Assembly: GCA_947496865.1 (NCBI GenBank)
Contig: CANMEE010000001.1
Span: forward strand, 921,501 to 985,500
Direction: 5' to 3'
Length of the DNA: 64,000 nt
Source of the DNA: an uncultured Sphingomonadaceae bacterium
GTDB lineage: Bacteria > Pseudomonadota > Alphaproteobacteria > Sphingomonadales > Sphingomonadaceae
Shown here: piece after piece, positions 1 to 8,484 of the stretch
How the letters are laid out: every line of letters begins with the position of its first letter
How positions within the stretch are numbered: position 1 is the first letter of the stretch
Translations under genes and position numbers: made by a program
The notes under the pieces: generated by a model
Told to the model about the DNA's origin: nothing
The model's input: only the letters and a program-made list of their open reading frames with translations
Databases searched by the model: none

Positions 1-737
1 CCGGCGATTTTGATGATGTGCTCCTCGAAACATTGGGCGATGATAGCCATTATGGAGCGTTTGCAGAGGGCTCCGGTTCGCGCGAGGTCGTTCTGAAAAT
101 TGGCGTCAAACATCGTGATCCGAAAGCGACGATGATGATGCTCAAGGAAGCGACCGGCATGGGACTGGCCACCCCGCCGGGACTGGCACTTTTTGCCGGC
201 GGGCGACCCAAGCCGACACCGGTGGTGCGGCTGTTTTCGTTACTGGTGCCAAAATCCGACGTTTCGGTTTCCGTCACCGTCGATGATAAAGCCCGGGAAT
301 TTTCAGAAGCGACTGGAATAGCTTTTGACGCGGCATCGATCCAGCGCCCCGACACGCCCAGCCTTCCCGGCTCGGATGAACCGATGGTGGATGTACCGTT
401 GATTCAACTTGCTTGGGGCCGATCCGGCGACAAAGGCGACAAATCCAATATCGGCATCTTGCCCCGCAATAAGAAGTTTGCGCCCTATATCTGGGCGGCG
501 CTCAGCGAAAGCAAAGTGCGTGAACGCTTTGCCCATTTCCTGGCACAACCCGATGATGCGGCGAGCGTCGCGCGCTATTATATGCCTGGCACCGGCGCGA
601 TCAACATTCTGCTCCACGACATCTTGGGCGGCGGCGGGGTTGCATCCATGCGCAATGATCCGCAGGGTAAAAGCTATGCCCAGATCCTGCTCGCCGCTCC
701 CATTTCCATACCGCAATCTCTTGCAGAGGCGCTTTGA
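1..737 (+). CDS. atuA: AtuA-family (DUF1446) acyclic terpene utilisation protein, 5' truncated
   Basis: The reading frame is open from base 3 and the gene begins before the window, so only about the C-terminal 244 residues are present. The sequence resembles the C-terminal half of AtuA/DUF1446 proteins, including the segment WGRSGDKGDKSNIGI around codon 140, which is the family's most recognisable stretch. AtuA is encoded in the citronellol/geraniol (acyclic terpene) operons of Pseudomonas; its exact chemistry is not settled. The stop codon lies two bases before the next gene's ATG, so the two are almost certainly one transcript with the acyl-CoA carboxylase genes that follow. The internal GTG at 18 is not a plausible start because the homology continues upstream of it. 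The family call is fairly sure; the substrate is inferred only from gene order. Confidence 0.8.
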   Translation, partial: GDFDDVLLETLGDDSHYGAFAEGSGSREVVLKIGVKHRDPKATMMMLKEATGMGLATPPGLALFAGGRPKPTPVVRLFSLLVPKSDVSVSVTVDDKAREFSEATGIAFDAASIQRPDTPSLPGSDEPMVDVPLIQLAWGRSGDKGDKSNIGILPRNKKFAPYIWAALSESKVRERFAHFLAQPDDAASVARYYMPGTGAINILLHDILGGGGVASMRNDPQGKSYAQILLAAPISIPQSLAEAL

Positions 738-739
738 CC

Positions 740-2362
740 ATGCCCCAGTTTAAATCAAAAATATCCACCAGCTCCGACAGCTTTGCCCAGAACCGCAAGG
801 ATATGCTGACGCTGATCGACCATCTGCGCAGTCTAGAGAAGCGGACTGTTGAAGCATCGGAAAAACGCCGCCCGACTTTTGAAAAACGCGGCCAGCTGAC
901 CCCGCACGAACGGCTGACACGGCTGCTCGACCCCGGCATGCCGTTTTTGCGGCTGTATAATATGGCCAATTATCTGCTGGAGGATAGCAATCCGGACACC
1001 AGTATTCCTGGCGGCAGCGTGATCCTTGGTATCGGCTTTGTCAAAGGCGTGCGCTGCATGATCTGGGTCGATGACAGCGGCATCAGAGCCGGTGCGGCAA
1101 CGGCTGGCGGCTGGGATGCCAGCAAAGGCGCGCAGAAAATGGCGCAGGATCTGAAGCTGCCGTTCATCCATCTGGTCGAAAGCGCCGGCGCAAACCTGAT
1201 GGAATATAAGGTTGAGCTTTGGGCCCACGGCGGGATGCTGTTCCGAAATCTCGCTTGGCTCAGCGCCGCAGGCATACCGACCATGGTCGTGCTGCACGGC
1301 CCCTCCACCGCTGGTGGCGCCTATATGCCCGGCATGTCGGACTATGTCATTGGCGTGCGCGATAACGGTATGGCAGCTTTAGGGGGCGCGGCCCTTGTTC
1401 ATGCCGCCACGGGCGAGGTGGCCGATGATCGCGAACTGGGCGGTACCGAAATGCACGCCAGCACAACCGGGTCGGTCGAATATCTTGCCGATGATGATGC
1501 CCATGGTATTGCCATTGCCCGCGACACGATGGGACGGATTGACTGGAACAAGAATACCGCGCCGATCCGACAAAATGACTATGCCGAACCGATTTACGAT
1601 ATTGATGAAATCGCGGGCATTGTACCGACCGATTACACCATCCCCTATGATGTCCGGGAAGTCGCGGCGCGCATTGTTGATGGGTCCGACTTTGAGGAAT
1701 TTAAAAGCCGCTATGGCCCCGGCACGGTCTGCATGCAGGCCAGCATCATGGGCCACGCCGTCGGCTTGATCGGCAATAACGGCCCCTTCGACCCTGAAGC
1801 AGCCGCCAAGGCGACCCATTTTTTCCAGCTATGTGATCAGTCCGAACTGCCTATCATTTTCCTGAACAACACAACCGGCTATATTGTCGGCAAAGAGTCC
1901 GAGCATAAGGGCATGATCAAACTGGGCAGCAAAATGATCCAGGCGGTGTCCAATGTGCGCGTGCCAAAATTGTCGCTCTATATCGGTGCGAGTTTTGGCG
2001 CGGGCAATTACGGCATGAGCGGCGTCGCCTTTGAACCGGATTTTCTGTTTAGCTGGCCCAACGCCAAAACCGGTGTGATGGCAGGTGCTTCAGCAGCCAA
2101 CACGATGAGCCATGTCGCAAAGGTGCAAGCGCAGCGCAAAGGTGTGGAACCGGATGAAGAAGCCATTGCCAAACAGAACCAGCGGATCAGGGATATTTTT
2201 GAGGCACAGGAAAGCGCCTTCTTCACCTCGGGTCGCGTGCTCGACAATGGTGTGATCGACCCGCGCGATACCCGCAAGGTTTTGGGCTTTGCTCTGGAAA
2301 CAATTTTCGAGGCGCAGAACCGGACGCTCCATCCCAATGCATTTGGAGTGGCGCGCATATGA
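740..2362 (+). CDS. Acyl-CoA carboxylase beta subunit (carboxyltransferase), AtuC/LiuB-like
   Basis: 540 residues, the normal length for the carboxyltransferase subunit of methylcrotonyl-, geranyl- and propionyl-CoA carboxylases. It would transfer CO2 from carboxybiotin to an acyl-CoA in the cytoplasm. The N-half carries the acyl-CoA binding region with the oxyanion-type segment GPSTAGGAYMPGMSDY, followed by GGTEMHASTTGSVEYLADDD, typical of this family. The C-half has NNTTGYIVGKESEHKGMIK and GAGNYGMSG, the carboxybiotin-binding side. The ATG at 740 is chosen over an in-frame TTG at 734 that overlaps the atuA stop. The last bases overlap the next gene (ATGA). Neighbouring atuA favours geranyl-CoA or a related branched acyl-CoA over methylcrotonyl-CoA, but the sequence alone does not separate AtuC from LiuB. 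Confidence 0.88.
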   Translation: MPQFKSKISTSSDSFAQNRKDMLTLIDHLRSLEKRTVEASEKRRPTFEKRGQLTPHERLTRLLDPGMPFLRLYNMANYLLEDSNPDTSIPGGSVILGIGFVKGVRCMIWVDDSGIRAGAATAGGWDASKGAQKMAQDLKLPFIHLVESAGANLMEYKVELWAHGGMLFRNLAWLSAAGIPTMVVLHGPSTAGGAYMPGMSDYVIGVRDNGMAALGGAALVHAATGEVADDRELGGTEMHASTTGSVEYLADDDAHGIAIARDTMGRIDWNKNTAPIRQNDYAEPIYDIDEIAGIVPTDYTIPYDVREVAARIVDGSDFEEFKSRYGPGTVCMQASIMGHAVGLIGNNGPFDPEAAAKATHFFQLCDQSELPIIFLNNTTGYIVGKESEHKGMIKLGSKMIQAVSNVRVPKLSLYIGASFGAGNYGMSGVAFEPDFLFSWPNAKTGVMAGASAANTMSHVAKVQAQRKGVEPDEEAIAKQNQRIRDIFEAQESAFFTSGRVLDNGVIDPRDTRKVLGFALETIFEAQNRTLHPNAFGVARI

Positions 2363-3171
2363 CCGATCTTCCCAAAACCGAAACGCTGGAACTGGAAATA
2401 CAGCAAGGCTGGCTGACCATTTGGCTCAATCAGCCGGATAATCGCAATGCCTTAAGCGACGCCTTGGTGGCAGAGCTAGCCTCTGTTTTAAAAGCGGTTC
2501 GTGACGATCGCGCCGTTCGCGGTATAACTTTGCGCGGGCGCGGTGGCGTGTTTTGTGCCGGCGCTGACCTCAAGAATTTCAAAGAGAATTTTCAAGCGAG
2601 CGGCGACCGCGAGGCGACTGTAAAAATGTCGATGAGTGCGGCCGAAATATTCGACCTGGTCAACACCGCGCCGCAAGTGGTGATTGTGTTGATCGAAGGC
2701 GCGGCTATGGCTGGCGGCTTTGGTCTATCTTGCTGCGCCGATGTCGTGATCTGCGAATCTGGTGCGCGTTTTGCGATGACGGAAACCGCTATCGGTGTGA
2801 CCCCGGCGCAAATCTCGCCCTTTGTGATTCAAAAGCTCGGCTATGCCACTGGCCGCCGCCTTATGCTAACCGCTGCGCGCTTTGATGGCACGCAGGCTCA
2901 TGAATTGGGCTTTGCCGATTTCATTGCGGACGATGTCCCGGGATTGGAAGCCATAGAGATGCAGCTGCGCAAACAGGTACTCGGCGCAGCGCCCGGCGCC
3001 GTGGCGGCGACAAAGGAACTGCTCGGCCAGATTGCCGGTCAGCCGCGCGAAGAAGTGATCCGCCGGGCTGCCGAAAATTTTGCCGACCGCATGGTCAGTG
3101 ACGAAGCCAAAGAAGGGGTCGCATCCTTCTTTGAAAAGCGCAAACCCAATTGGGTCGTGAAGCCGGAATAA
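2359..3171 (+). CDS. Enoyl-CoA hydratase/isomerase (crotonase family), AtuE/LiuC-like
   Basis: 270 residues with the crotonase fold signatures: RGRGGVFCAGADLKNF near residue 55-70 (first oxyanion-hole segment) and EGAAMAGGFGLSCCADVVI near 108-126 (second). In this operon type the enzyme hydrates the carboxylated enoyl-CoA made by the biotin carboxylase complex, as AtuE (isohexenylglutaconyl-CoA hydratase) or LiuC (methylglutaconyl-CoA hydratase) do. The gene sits between the two carboxylase subunit genes, overlapping the upstream one by four bases (ATGA) and leaving 10 bases before the downstream one. This beta-hydratase-alpha order matches the atu and liu operons. Family assignment is firm; the specific substrate is inferred. 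Confidence 0.87.
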   Translation: MTDLPKTETLELEIQQGWLTIWLNQPDNRNALSDALVAELASVLKAVRDDRAVRGITLRGRGGVFCAGADLKNFKENFQASGDREATVKMSMSAAEIFDLVNTAPQVVIVLIEGAAMAGGFGLSCCADVVICESGARFAMTETAIGVTPAQISPFVIQKLGYATGRRLMLTAARFDGTQAHELGFADFIADDVPGLEAIEMQLRKQVLGAAPGAVAATKELLGQIAGQPREEVIRRAAENFADRMVSDEAKEGVASFFEKRKPNWVVKPE

Positions 3172-3181
3172 GGAACCAGAG

Positions 3182-5191
3182 ATGACACAGATATCCACAC
3201 TCCTTGTTGCCAATCGCGGCGAGATTGCCTGCCGTATCATGCGCACGGCCAAGGCGCAGGGCATAAGAACCGTCGCAGTCTATTCCGACGCCGATGCGAA
3301 TGCACCCCATGTGCAGCAAGCCGATGACACGGTCCATATCGGCCCTTCGCCGGTGAATGAATCCTATCTTTTAATCGATACGATCATACAGGCGGCCAAG
3401 GATAGCGGCGCGGATGCCGTGCATCCCGGCTATGGCTTTCTGTCTGAAAATGCTGCTTTCTCGCAAGCCTGTGCCGATGCCAATATCATCTTTGTCGGAC
3501 CACCAGAAAAAGCCATTGATGTGATGGGCGACAAAGCGCGCTCCAAACGCGCGATGATCGAGGCCGGCGTCCCTTGCGTCCCCGGTTACCAGGATAACGA
3601 TCAATCAGACAAAACCTTAATCGCGGAGGCCGCTAAAATCGGTGTGCCGCTTATGGTCAAGGCCGCAGCCGGCGGTGGTGGCCGTGGCATGCGGCTGGTC
3701 CATGATCAAAACGAAGTATCCAATGCGATTAAACTCGCGCGCTCGGAAGCGGAAAACGCTTTCGGAAACGGCGAGCTCATCCTTGAAAAAGCGATTATCA
3801 AACCGCGCCATGTCGAGATTCAGGTTTTTGCCGATGCCCATGGCAACACCATCCATCTTGGCGAACGCGATTGTTCTGTCCAGCGCCGCCATCAAAAGGT
3901 GATCGAAGAAGCGCCCTGCCCGGTCATGACCGAAGATTTGCGCGCTGAAATGGGAGCTGCTGCGGTGGAGGCGGCCCGCGCGGTCGATTATCGCGGCGCA
4001 GGAACAGTCGAATTTCTGCTCGATCAATCCGGCAATTTCTATTTTCTGGAAATGAACACCCGGTTGCAGGTCGAACATCCCGTCACGGAAGAGATTACTG
4101 GCCTCGATCTCGTCGCGCTCCAACTCAAAGTCGCGCAAGGCGAACCGCTTGGCATAGTGCAAGAGGACGTCACCCTCACCGGCCATGCCATGGAAGTGCG
4201 GCTCTATGCCGAAGATCCAGCGGATGATTTCCTGCCGAGCACGGGTCATATCGACTTGTGGCATCCCTCGGCCATTGCCCGTGTCGACAGTGGCATTGCA
4301 ACGGGTGGCGAAGTCTCCCCCTTTTACGACAGCATGGTCGCGAAGATCATCACCCATGGGGCGACCCGCGAAGATGCGCGGCGACAAATGGTCAAAGCAT
4401 TGAACGAAACCGCGCTGTTCGGTCCGAAAACCAATCGCGACTTCCTGATTGATGCGCTGGGCAAAGATGATTTTATCGCGGGTCAGGCGACCACGGCATT
4501 TATCGCCGAAAATTATGGTGAGGATGGCGTTGATCTGGGCGCACATAGTTTTGACTCTTTTGCCATTGCCGCCGTGCTGCAACATAAGCTACGCCAACAG
4601 GCTGCCCATAATTTAGCGCTCAACGTCAATCCGGAAATGCTGGACTGGTCGAGTACAGCCGACCTGACGACCGTGACTCAATATGCGAAATTGGGAGAAG
4701 CCACTGAAACAGATGGGGCTATCCATGTTCATGTCAGCCAGCCCGGCCATTATCATGTGGAAGGCACAGGTCAGGAGGCACAAATAGAGTTGCTCTCTAT
4801 TGCAGGGGATACCGCAAAATTGCGGGTCAACGAACGGACAGTCGAAACCATCTATAATGCGCATGGCCGACATCTGCATCTGGCGCTACCCGATCGTTCG
4901 CTGTCGGTAACAGACTTGACCGGCCTCAGCGCGATGGAAGATATGGCCGGCGGCGGTACCGTCGTTGCGCCGATGCACGGCCTATTACTTGAGATACTCG
5001 TCGAACAAGGCGCGGTCGTGGCAAGAGGCGATAAGCTGGCGGTGCTGGAGGCCATGAAAATGCAGCATGAAATTTTGGCGGAGATTGATGGAACGGTAGA
5101 AATGGTTGCCGCGAGCGCGGGCAAGCAAATTGCTGCCGATGATTTGATTATGGAAATTGCCGCTGATGAAGACGACGTCCAAGAAACCTAA
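3182..5191 (+). CDS. Acyl-CoA carboxylase alpha subunit (biotin carboxylase + BCCP), AtuF/LiuD-like
   Basis: 669 residues. The N-terminal biotin carboxylase domain begins with LLVANRGEIACRI and contains the ATP-grasp glycine loop KAAAGGGGRGM, then RDCSVQRRHQKVIEEAP and EMNTRLQVEHPVTE, all active-site segments. A linker follows, and the C-terminal biotin carboxyl carrier domain carries the biotinylation motif EAMKM around residue 623-627. The protein uses ATP and bicarbonate to carboxylate its own biotin, which the beta subunit at 740-2362 then uses. The start ATG follows an AGGAAC ribosome-binding sequence. Only a REP-like repeat separates it from the next gene, so the operon may continue. 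The biotin needed by this enzyme could be supplied by the bioFDA genes at 52-55 kb. Confidence 0.9.
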   Translation: MTQISTLLVANRGEIACRIMRTAKAQGIRTVAVYSDADANAPHVQQADDTVHIGPSPVNESYLLIDTIIQAAKDSGADAVHPGYGFLSENAAFSQACADANIIFVGPPEKAIDVMGDKARSKRAMIEAGVPCVPGYQDNDQSDKTLIAEAAKIGVPLMVKAAAGGGGRGMRLVHDQNEVSNAIKLARSEAENAFGNGELILEKAIIKPRHVEIQVFADAHGNTIHLGERDCSVQRRHQKVIEEAPCPVMTEDLRAEMGAAAVEAARAVDYRGAGTVEFLLDQSGNFYFLEMNTRLQVEHPVTEEITGLDLVALQLKVAQGEPLGIVQEDVTLTGHAMEVRLYAEDPADDFLPSTGHIDLWHPSAIARVDSGIATGGEVSPFYDSMVAKIITHGATREDARRQMVKALNETALFGPKTNRDFLIDALGKDDFIAGQATTAFIAENYGEDGVDLGAHSFDSFAIAAVLQHKLRQQAAHNLALNVNPEMLDWSSTADLTTVTQYAKLGEATETDGAIHVHVSQPGHYHVEGTGQEAQIELLSIAGDTAKLRVNERTVETIYNAHGRHLHLALPDRSLSVTDLTGLSAMEDMAGGGTVVAPMHGLLLEILVEQGAVVARGDKLAVLEAMKMQHEILAEIDGTVEMVAASAGKQIAADDLIMEIAADEDDVQET

Positions 5192-5199
5192 TATTATTA

Positions 5200-5271
5200 C
5201 CGTTAGTGGTGAGCCTGTCGAACCACGTTTATCGATCTTGCAACGCCCTTCGACAGGCTCTGGGCTAACGG
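5200..5271. repeat. REP-like inverted repeat between the carboxylase and nitronate monooxygenase genes
   Basis: Two 23-base arms, 5200-5222 and 5249-5271, are inverted copies of each other at 19 of 23 positions around a 26-base loop. The arms contain GAGCCTGTCGAA and its complement, a core I recognise from a very common extragenic repeat family of sphingomonads and other proteobacteria. It fills almost the whole 95-base gap. The RNA would form a long hairpin that could stabilise the upstream mRNA or attenuate downstream transcription. I noticed no other copy in this window. Confidence 0.8.
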
Positions 5272-5286
5272 CATGAAAGGTCTAGA

Positions 5287-6429
5287 ATGAAAAATCCGAT
5301 TTGCGACATGCTAGGCATTGAATTTCCGTTAGTCGCCTTCAGCCACTGCCGCGATGTGGTGGCGGCCGTGTCCAAAGCAGGCGGCATGGGAGTTTTTGGC
5401 GGCGTCAACTGTACGCCTGAAACATTGGAAGAAGAGCTGAGCTGGATTGACGCCCATGTCGATGGCAAGCCTTATGGCCTTGATATCATTGTCCCGAACA
5501 AGGTCGAGGGCAAGGGCGAGCAGATTGATGTCGAGCGCACGCTGGCGATGGTTCCGGAGGAACATAAGCAATTTTCCAGAGATATAATGGCGCGTCATGG
5601 CGTCGATCCCGGGGACCTCACGGATCTGCGCCGCGAACATGCTGTGGGCGCCGATAATCTGCGCGGCGGCAATGCCGGCGCCTTGCTGGAGGTTGCCTTT
5701 CGCCATCCGATCAAATTGATCGCCAACGCGCTCGGCATTCCGCCGCAGGTTATGACCGATATGGGTCGGGAGCATGGCGTACCCGTGGCCGCCCTGATCG
5801 GCACCAAGGAACATGCCATGAGTCAGGTTGCTGCCGGCGTCGATATCCTGATCGCGGTGGGCGGAGAAGCGGGCGGCCATACAGGTGATGTCGCCACGAT
5901 GGTTTTGATCCCCGAAGTCTGTAACGCTTTGCGCGATATGGGGGACAATACACCCGTGCTCGCAGCGGGCGGTATCGCCACCGGCGCGCAAATGGCCGCA
6001 GCCATGGCGATGGGCGCGAGCGGCGTTTGGTGCGGATCGGTATGGCTGACCACGGCAGAGGCTGAAACCAATCCGGTGGTAAAAGAAAAAATGCTGGGCG
6101 CGACGTCGCGCGATACGGTCCGGGCGCGCTCGCGCACCGGTAAGCCGTCGCGGCAATTACGCTCACCGTGGACGGATGCTTGGGAAGCGGAAGATGCCCC
6201 CACGCCGCTGGCGATGCCGTTACAGTCTTTGGTGGCCGAACCGCCGCTGCGCTCTATCGATAAATTGAGTCAGGGCGACAATCAGGGCGCAAAGGACCTT
6301 GCCACCTATTGGGTTGGACAAGGCGTTGGCCTGATGAACCAACCCATGTCCACGGCGCAGGTTGTGCAAGGCTTCAAGGAAGATTTTATTACCGCCTATG
6401 AAAGACTCGCCGCCAATTTAGAGGACTAG
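5287..6429 (+). CDS. Nitronate monooxygenase / NPD-like flavoprotein
   Basis: 380 residues, a TIM-barrel FMN protein of the 2-nitropropane dioxygenase family. Visible family segments are FSHCRDVVAAVSKAGGMGVFGG at the N-terminus (quoted here as two parts, FSHCRDVVAAVSKAG then GMGVFGG), AVGGEAGGHTGDVATMV in the middle, and PVLAAGGIATGAQMAAAMAMG near residue 219-239, the FMN-phosphate binding region (again as PVLAAGGIATG and AQMAAAMAMG). Classic members oxidise alkyl nitronates; operon members next to CoA enzymes may act on other substrates such as enoyl-CoAs, so I do not assign the substrate. The start ATG follows AAAGG. It lies downstream of the REP-like repeat in the same direction as the atu-like genes. 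Confidence 0.82.
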   Translation: MKNPICDMLGIEFPLVAFSHCRDVVAAVSKAGGMGVFGGVNCTPETLEEELSWIDAHVDGKPYGLDIIVPNKVEGKGEQIDVERTLAMVPEEHKQFSRDIMARHGVDPGDLTDLRREHAVGADNLRGGNAGALLEVAFRHPIKLIANALGIPPQVMTDMGREHGVPVAALIGTKEHAMSQVAAGVDILIAVGGEAGGHTGDVATMVLIPEVCNALRDMGDNTPVLAAGGIATGAQMAAAMAMGASGVWCGSVWLTTAEAETNPVVKEKMLGATSRDTVRARSRTGKPSRQLRSPWTDAWEAEDAPTPLAMPLQSLVAEPPLRSIDKLSQGDNQGAKDLATYWVGQGVGLMNQPMSTAQVVQGFKEDFITAYERLAANLED

Positions 6430-6437
6430 GGGACATT

Positions 6438-7595
6438 ATGACAGAGGTGACAGCACGGCAGCCGCTGGCCGGCATAAAGGTTGTTGAATTTTCAACGATG
6501 ATCACCGCGTCTCTCGCTACGATGATGTTTGCGCAGCAAGGCGCGGATGTCATCAAGGTCGAGCCGCCCGGCATTGGCGATCCCATGCGTTGGCTTGGCA
6601 GCCGCAAGGAAAGCATTTCCGGTCTGTTCAACAATTGCAATCGGGCCAAACGCTCGATCACGCTGGACCTGAAAAGCAAAGAAGGCGTCGCCGCGGCGCG
6701 CGAGCTGTGCCTTGATGCCGATATCATCATCCATAATTATCGCCCCGGCGTGATGCAGCGATTGGGCCTCGACAGCAAAAGCCTGCGCGCAGAAAAGCCA
6801 ACGCTCATCTATTGTGCGATTACCGGTTTCGGGCGTGAAGGTCCGATGGCTGATCGCCCCGCCTATGATCATGTGATGCAGGCCATGGCCGGTTTCATGG
6901 GTACCCAAGGTCATCCCGACGGCTTTGCCTATGTGAAGACCTTGCTGTGCGATAAGCTGACCGCCTATACCGCTGCGCAAGCGATCACCGCGGCCCTATT
7001 TGCCCGCGAGCGCACCGGTGAAGGGCAGCATATTGACTTGTCGATGCTCGCCAGCTGTATCGCCTTTCTCTGGCCGGACGGCGGCATGCATCTGACCTTG
7101 ATGGACGATGACGCAATCCACGCCGCGCCCTTTGCCGACTATTATCAGATGCCGCTGCGCACCACCGACGGCGCGATTGCCTATGCGGCGATGAGTGACG
7201 CGCATTGGCAGGTTGTTTTCGAAATGGTTGGCCGCGAAGATTTAAAGGCAGAAGAAAAATATCAGGGCCTGGAGAATCGCAGCATGCACATGGCGGAACT
7301 CGCGCAGATTGTTTCCAGTGAACCGCCCCGCCATGATACGGATGCAATGATCGCCGGCCTAACCAAAGGCGATGTGCCAGCCGCGCCGTGCCTGACACTG
7401 GCCGATGTAAAAGACCATGCCCAGATTGTCGCGATCGAAGCCTTTGAGGAACAGGACCATCCGTTGCTTGGCACCATTCACAATGTTGCTTCACCGGTGC
7501 ATATCAATGGACAGAAACTGCCAACCACAGGGCCCAGCCCGGCGCTTGGCGAACATACGCAGGAAATATTACAGGAAATGGGAATTGAGAAATGA
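6438..7595 (+). CDS. CaiB/BaiF family (class III) CoA-transferase
   Basis: 385 residues with the typical family opening PLAGIKVVEFSTMITASLA, the segment GADVIKVEPPG, and the active-site region around AYDHVMQAMAGFMG whose aspartate is the acyl-carrying residue in this family. GEGQHIDLSMLA follows. These enzymes move CoA between an acyl-CoA and a free acid in the cytoplasm, activating a catabolic substrate. Start ATG has a good AGGGGA ribosome-binding sequence. The gene ends in an ATGA overlap with the next gene, so they are translationally coupled. The CoA donor and acceptor cannot be read from sequence; within this operon a terpenoid or branched acid is plausible. Confidence 0.88.
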   Translation: MTEVTARQPLAGIKVVEFSTMITASLATMMFAQQGADVIKVEPPGIGDPMRWLGSRKESISGLFNNCNRAKRSITLDLKSKEGVAAARELCLDADIIIHNYRPGVMQRLGLDSKSLRAEKPTLIYCAITGFGREGPMADRPAYDHVMQAMAGFMGTQGHPDGFAYVKTLLCDKLTAYTAAQAITAALFARERTGEGQHIDLSMLASCIAFLWPDGGMHLTLMDDDAIHAAPFADYYQMPLRTTDGAIAYAAMSDAHWQVVFEMVGREDLKAEEKYQGLENRSMHMAELAQIVSSEPPRHDTDAMIAGLTKGDVPAAPCLTLADVKDHAQIVAIEAFEEQDHPLLGTIHNVASPVHINGQKLPTTGPSPALGEHTQEILQEMGIEK

Positions 7596-8410
7596 TGGAA
7601 CAGGCACAGGATTTTCTCGACGAAAGCGAAGCGATATATGCGCTCGTCAAAGACCTTTCCGATGAGCAGATGGAGCAGGAAACCGGATTCAAAGGCTGGA
7701 CGATCAATGCGATTTTGCGCCACCTCCACATCTGGAACATGGCGGCTTATTGGTCCCTGACTGAACCCGAAAAATTTCACGGCTTTTTCAAGGAGGCGAT
7801 GGCCGGAATGAAATCCAACGCCATGAAGGGTCAGACGTCGATGCAGTTTTTTGAAGCGGATTATCTTGATAATCAGTCCGGCACGCCGCTCGTCAAAACA
7901 TGGCGCGAATTCTATCAGAAAATGGCCCCTGAATTTGGCGCTGCCGATCCAGCGATGCGGGTCGAATGGGCCGGCCCGTCGATGAGCGTGCGATCCTCTA
8001 TCACCGCGCGGCTGATGGAAAACTGGTCCCATGCCCAGGCCATATATGACGTGCTGGGACTCAAGCGCGAAAATGCCGACCGCATACGCAATATCGTGAT
8101 GATCGGTCTCAACACCTATGGCTGGACATTCAAGGTCAATGGCGAAGAAGCGCCACAGCCTGTGCCTTATCTGAAACTCACCGCTCCCTCCGGCGCGGTC
8201 TGGGACTATGGCGATGAGAGCAAGGAAGAGCGGATTGAAGGTCTGGCAGAGGAATTTTGTCAGGTCGTGACTCAGACCCGCAACATCGCTGATACTGACT
8301 TGCAAGTGACCGGTCCGAACGCGACCAAATGGATGGCAATAGCGCAATGTTTTGCCGGCGGCGCGGAAAAACCTCCATCACCGGGCACGCGTTCTATCAA
8401 AACAGGGTGA
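7592..8410 (+). CDS. TIGR03084-like metal-binding (DinB/maleylpyruvate isomerase-type) protein
   Basis: 272 residues. The N-terminal part resembles the DinB-like / mycothiol-dependent maleylpyruvate isomerase N-terminal four-helix bundle, with WTINAILRHLHIWNMAA where the histidines could bind a metal. The C-terminal half (TYGWTFKVNGEEAPQPVPYL onward) resembles the extension found in proteins annotated TIGR03084. Biochemical function is unknown. It overlaps the CoA-transferase gene by four bases (ATGA) and is followed 74 bases later by the acyl-CoA synthetase, so it belongs to the same catabolic operon. I recall family members being encoded near AtuA-type genes, which would support a role in the same pathway, but no reaction can be assigned. 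Confidence 0.65.
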   Translation: MMEQAQDFLDESEAIYALVKDLSDEQMEQETGFKGWTINAILRHLHIWNMAAYWSLTEPEKFHGFFKEAMAGMKSNAMKGQTSMQFFEADYLDNQSGTPLVKTWREFYQKMAPEFGAADPAMRVEWAGPSMSVRSSITARLMENWSHAQAIYDVLGLKRENADRIRNIVMIGLNTYGWTFKVNGEEAPQPVPYLKLTAPSGAVWDYGDESKEERIEGLAEEFCQVVTQTRNIADTDLQVTGPNATKWMAIAQCFAGGAEKPPSPGTRSIKTG

Positions 8411-8484
8411 ACATATCTATCGAGTCTATCTATTGTGCATTGCCTTTTTGCGGCTATGTTCAAAAGAAAAAGGAGAGAGATTCG

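Noticed and set aside
3617..4585. Long minus-strand open frame (322 codons) opposite the carboxylase alpha gene
   Set aside because: It is antisense to a well-conserved enzyme, has no recognisable domain, and long opposite-strand frames are common under this codon usage.
7478..8347. 289-codon minus-strand frame opposite the TIGR03084-like gene
   Set aside because: Same reason; the plus-strand frame has family features, overlaps its neighbour by ATGA, and this frame has none.
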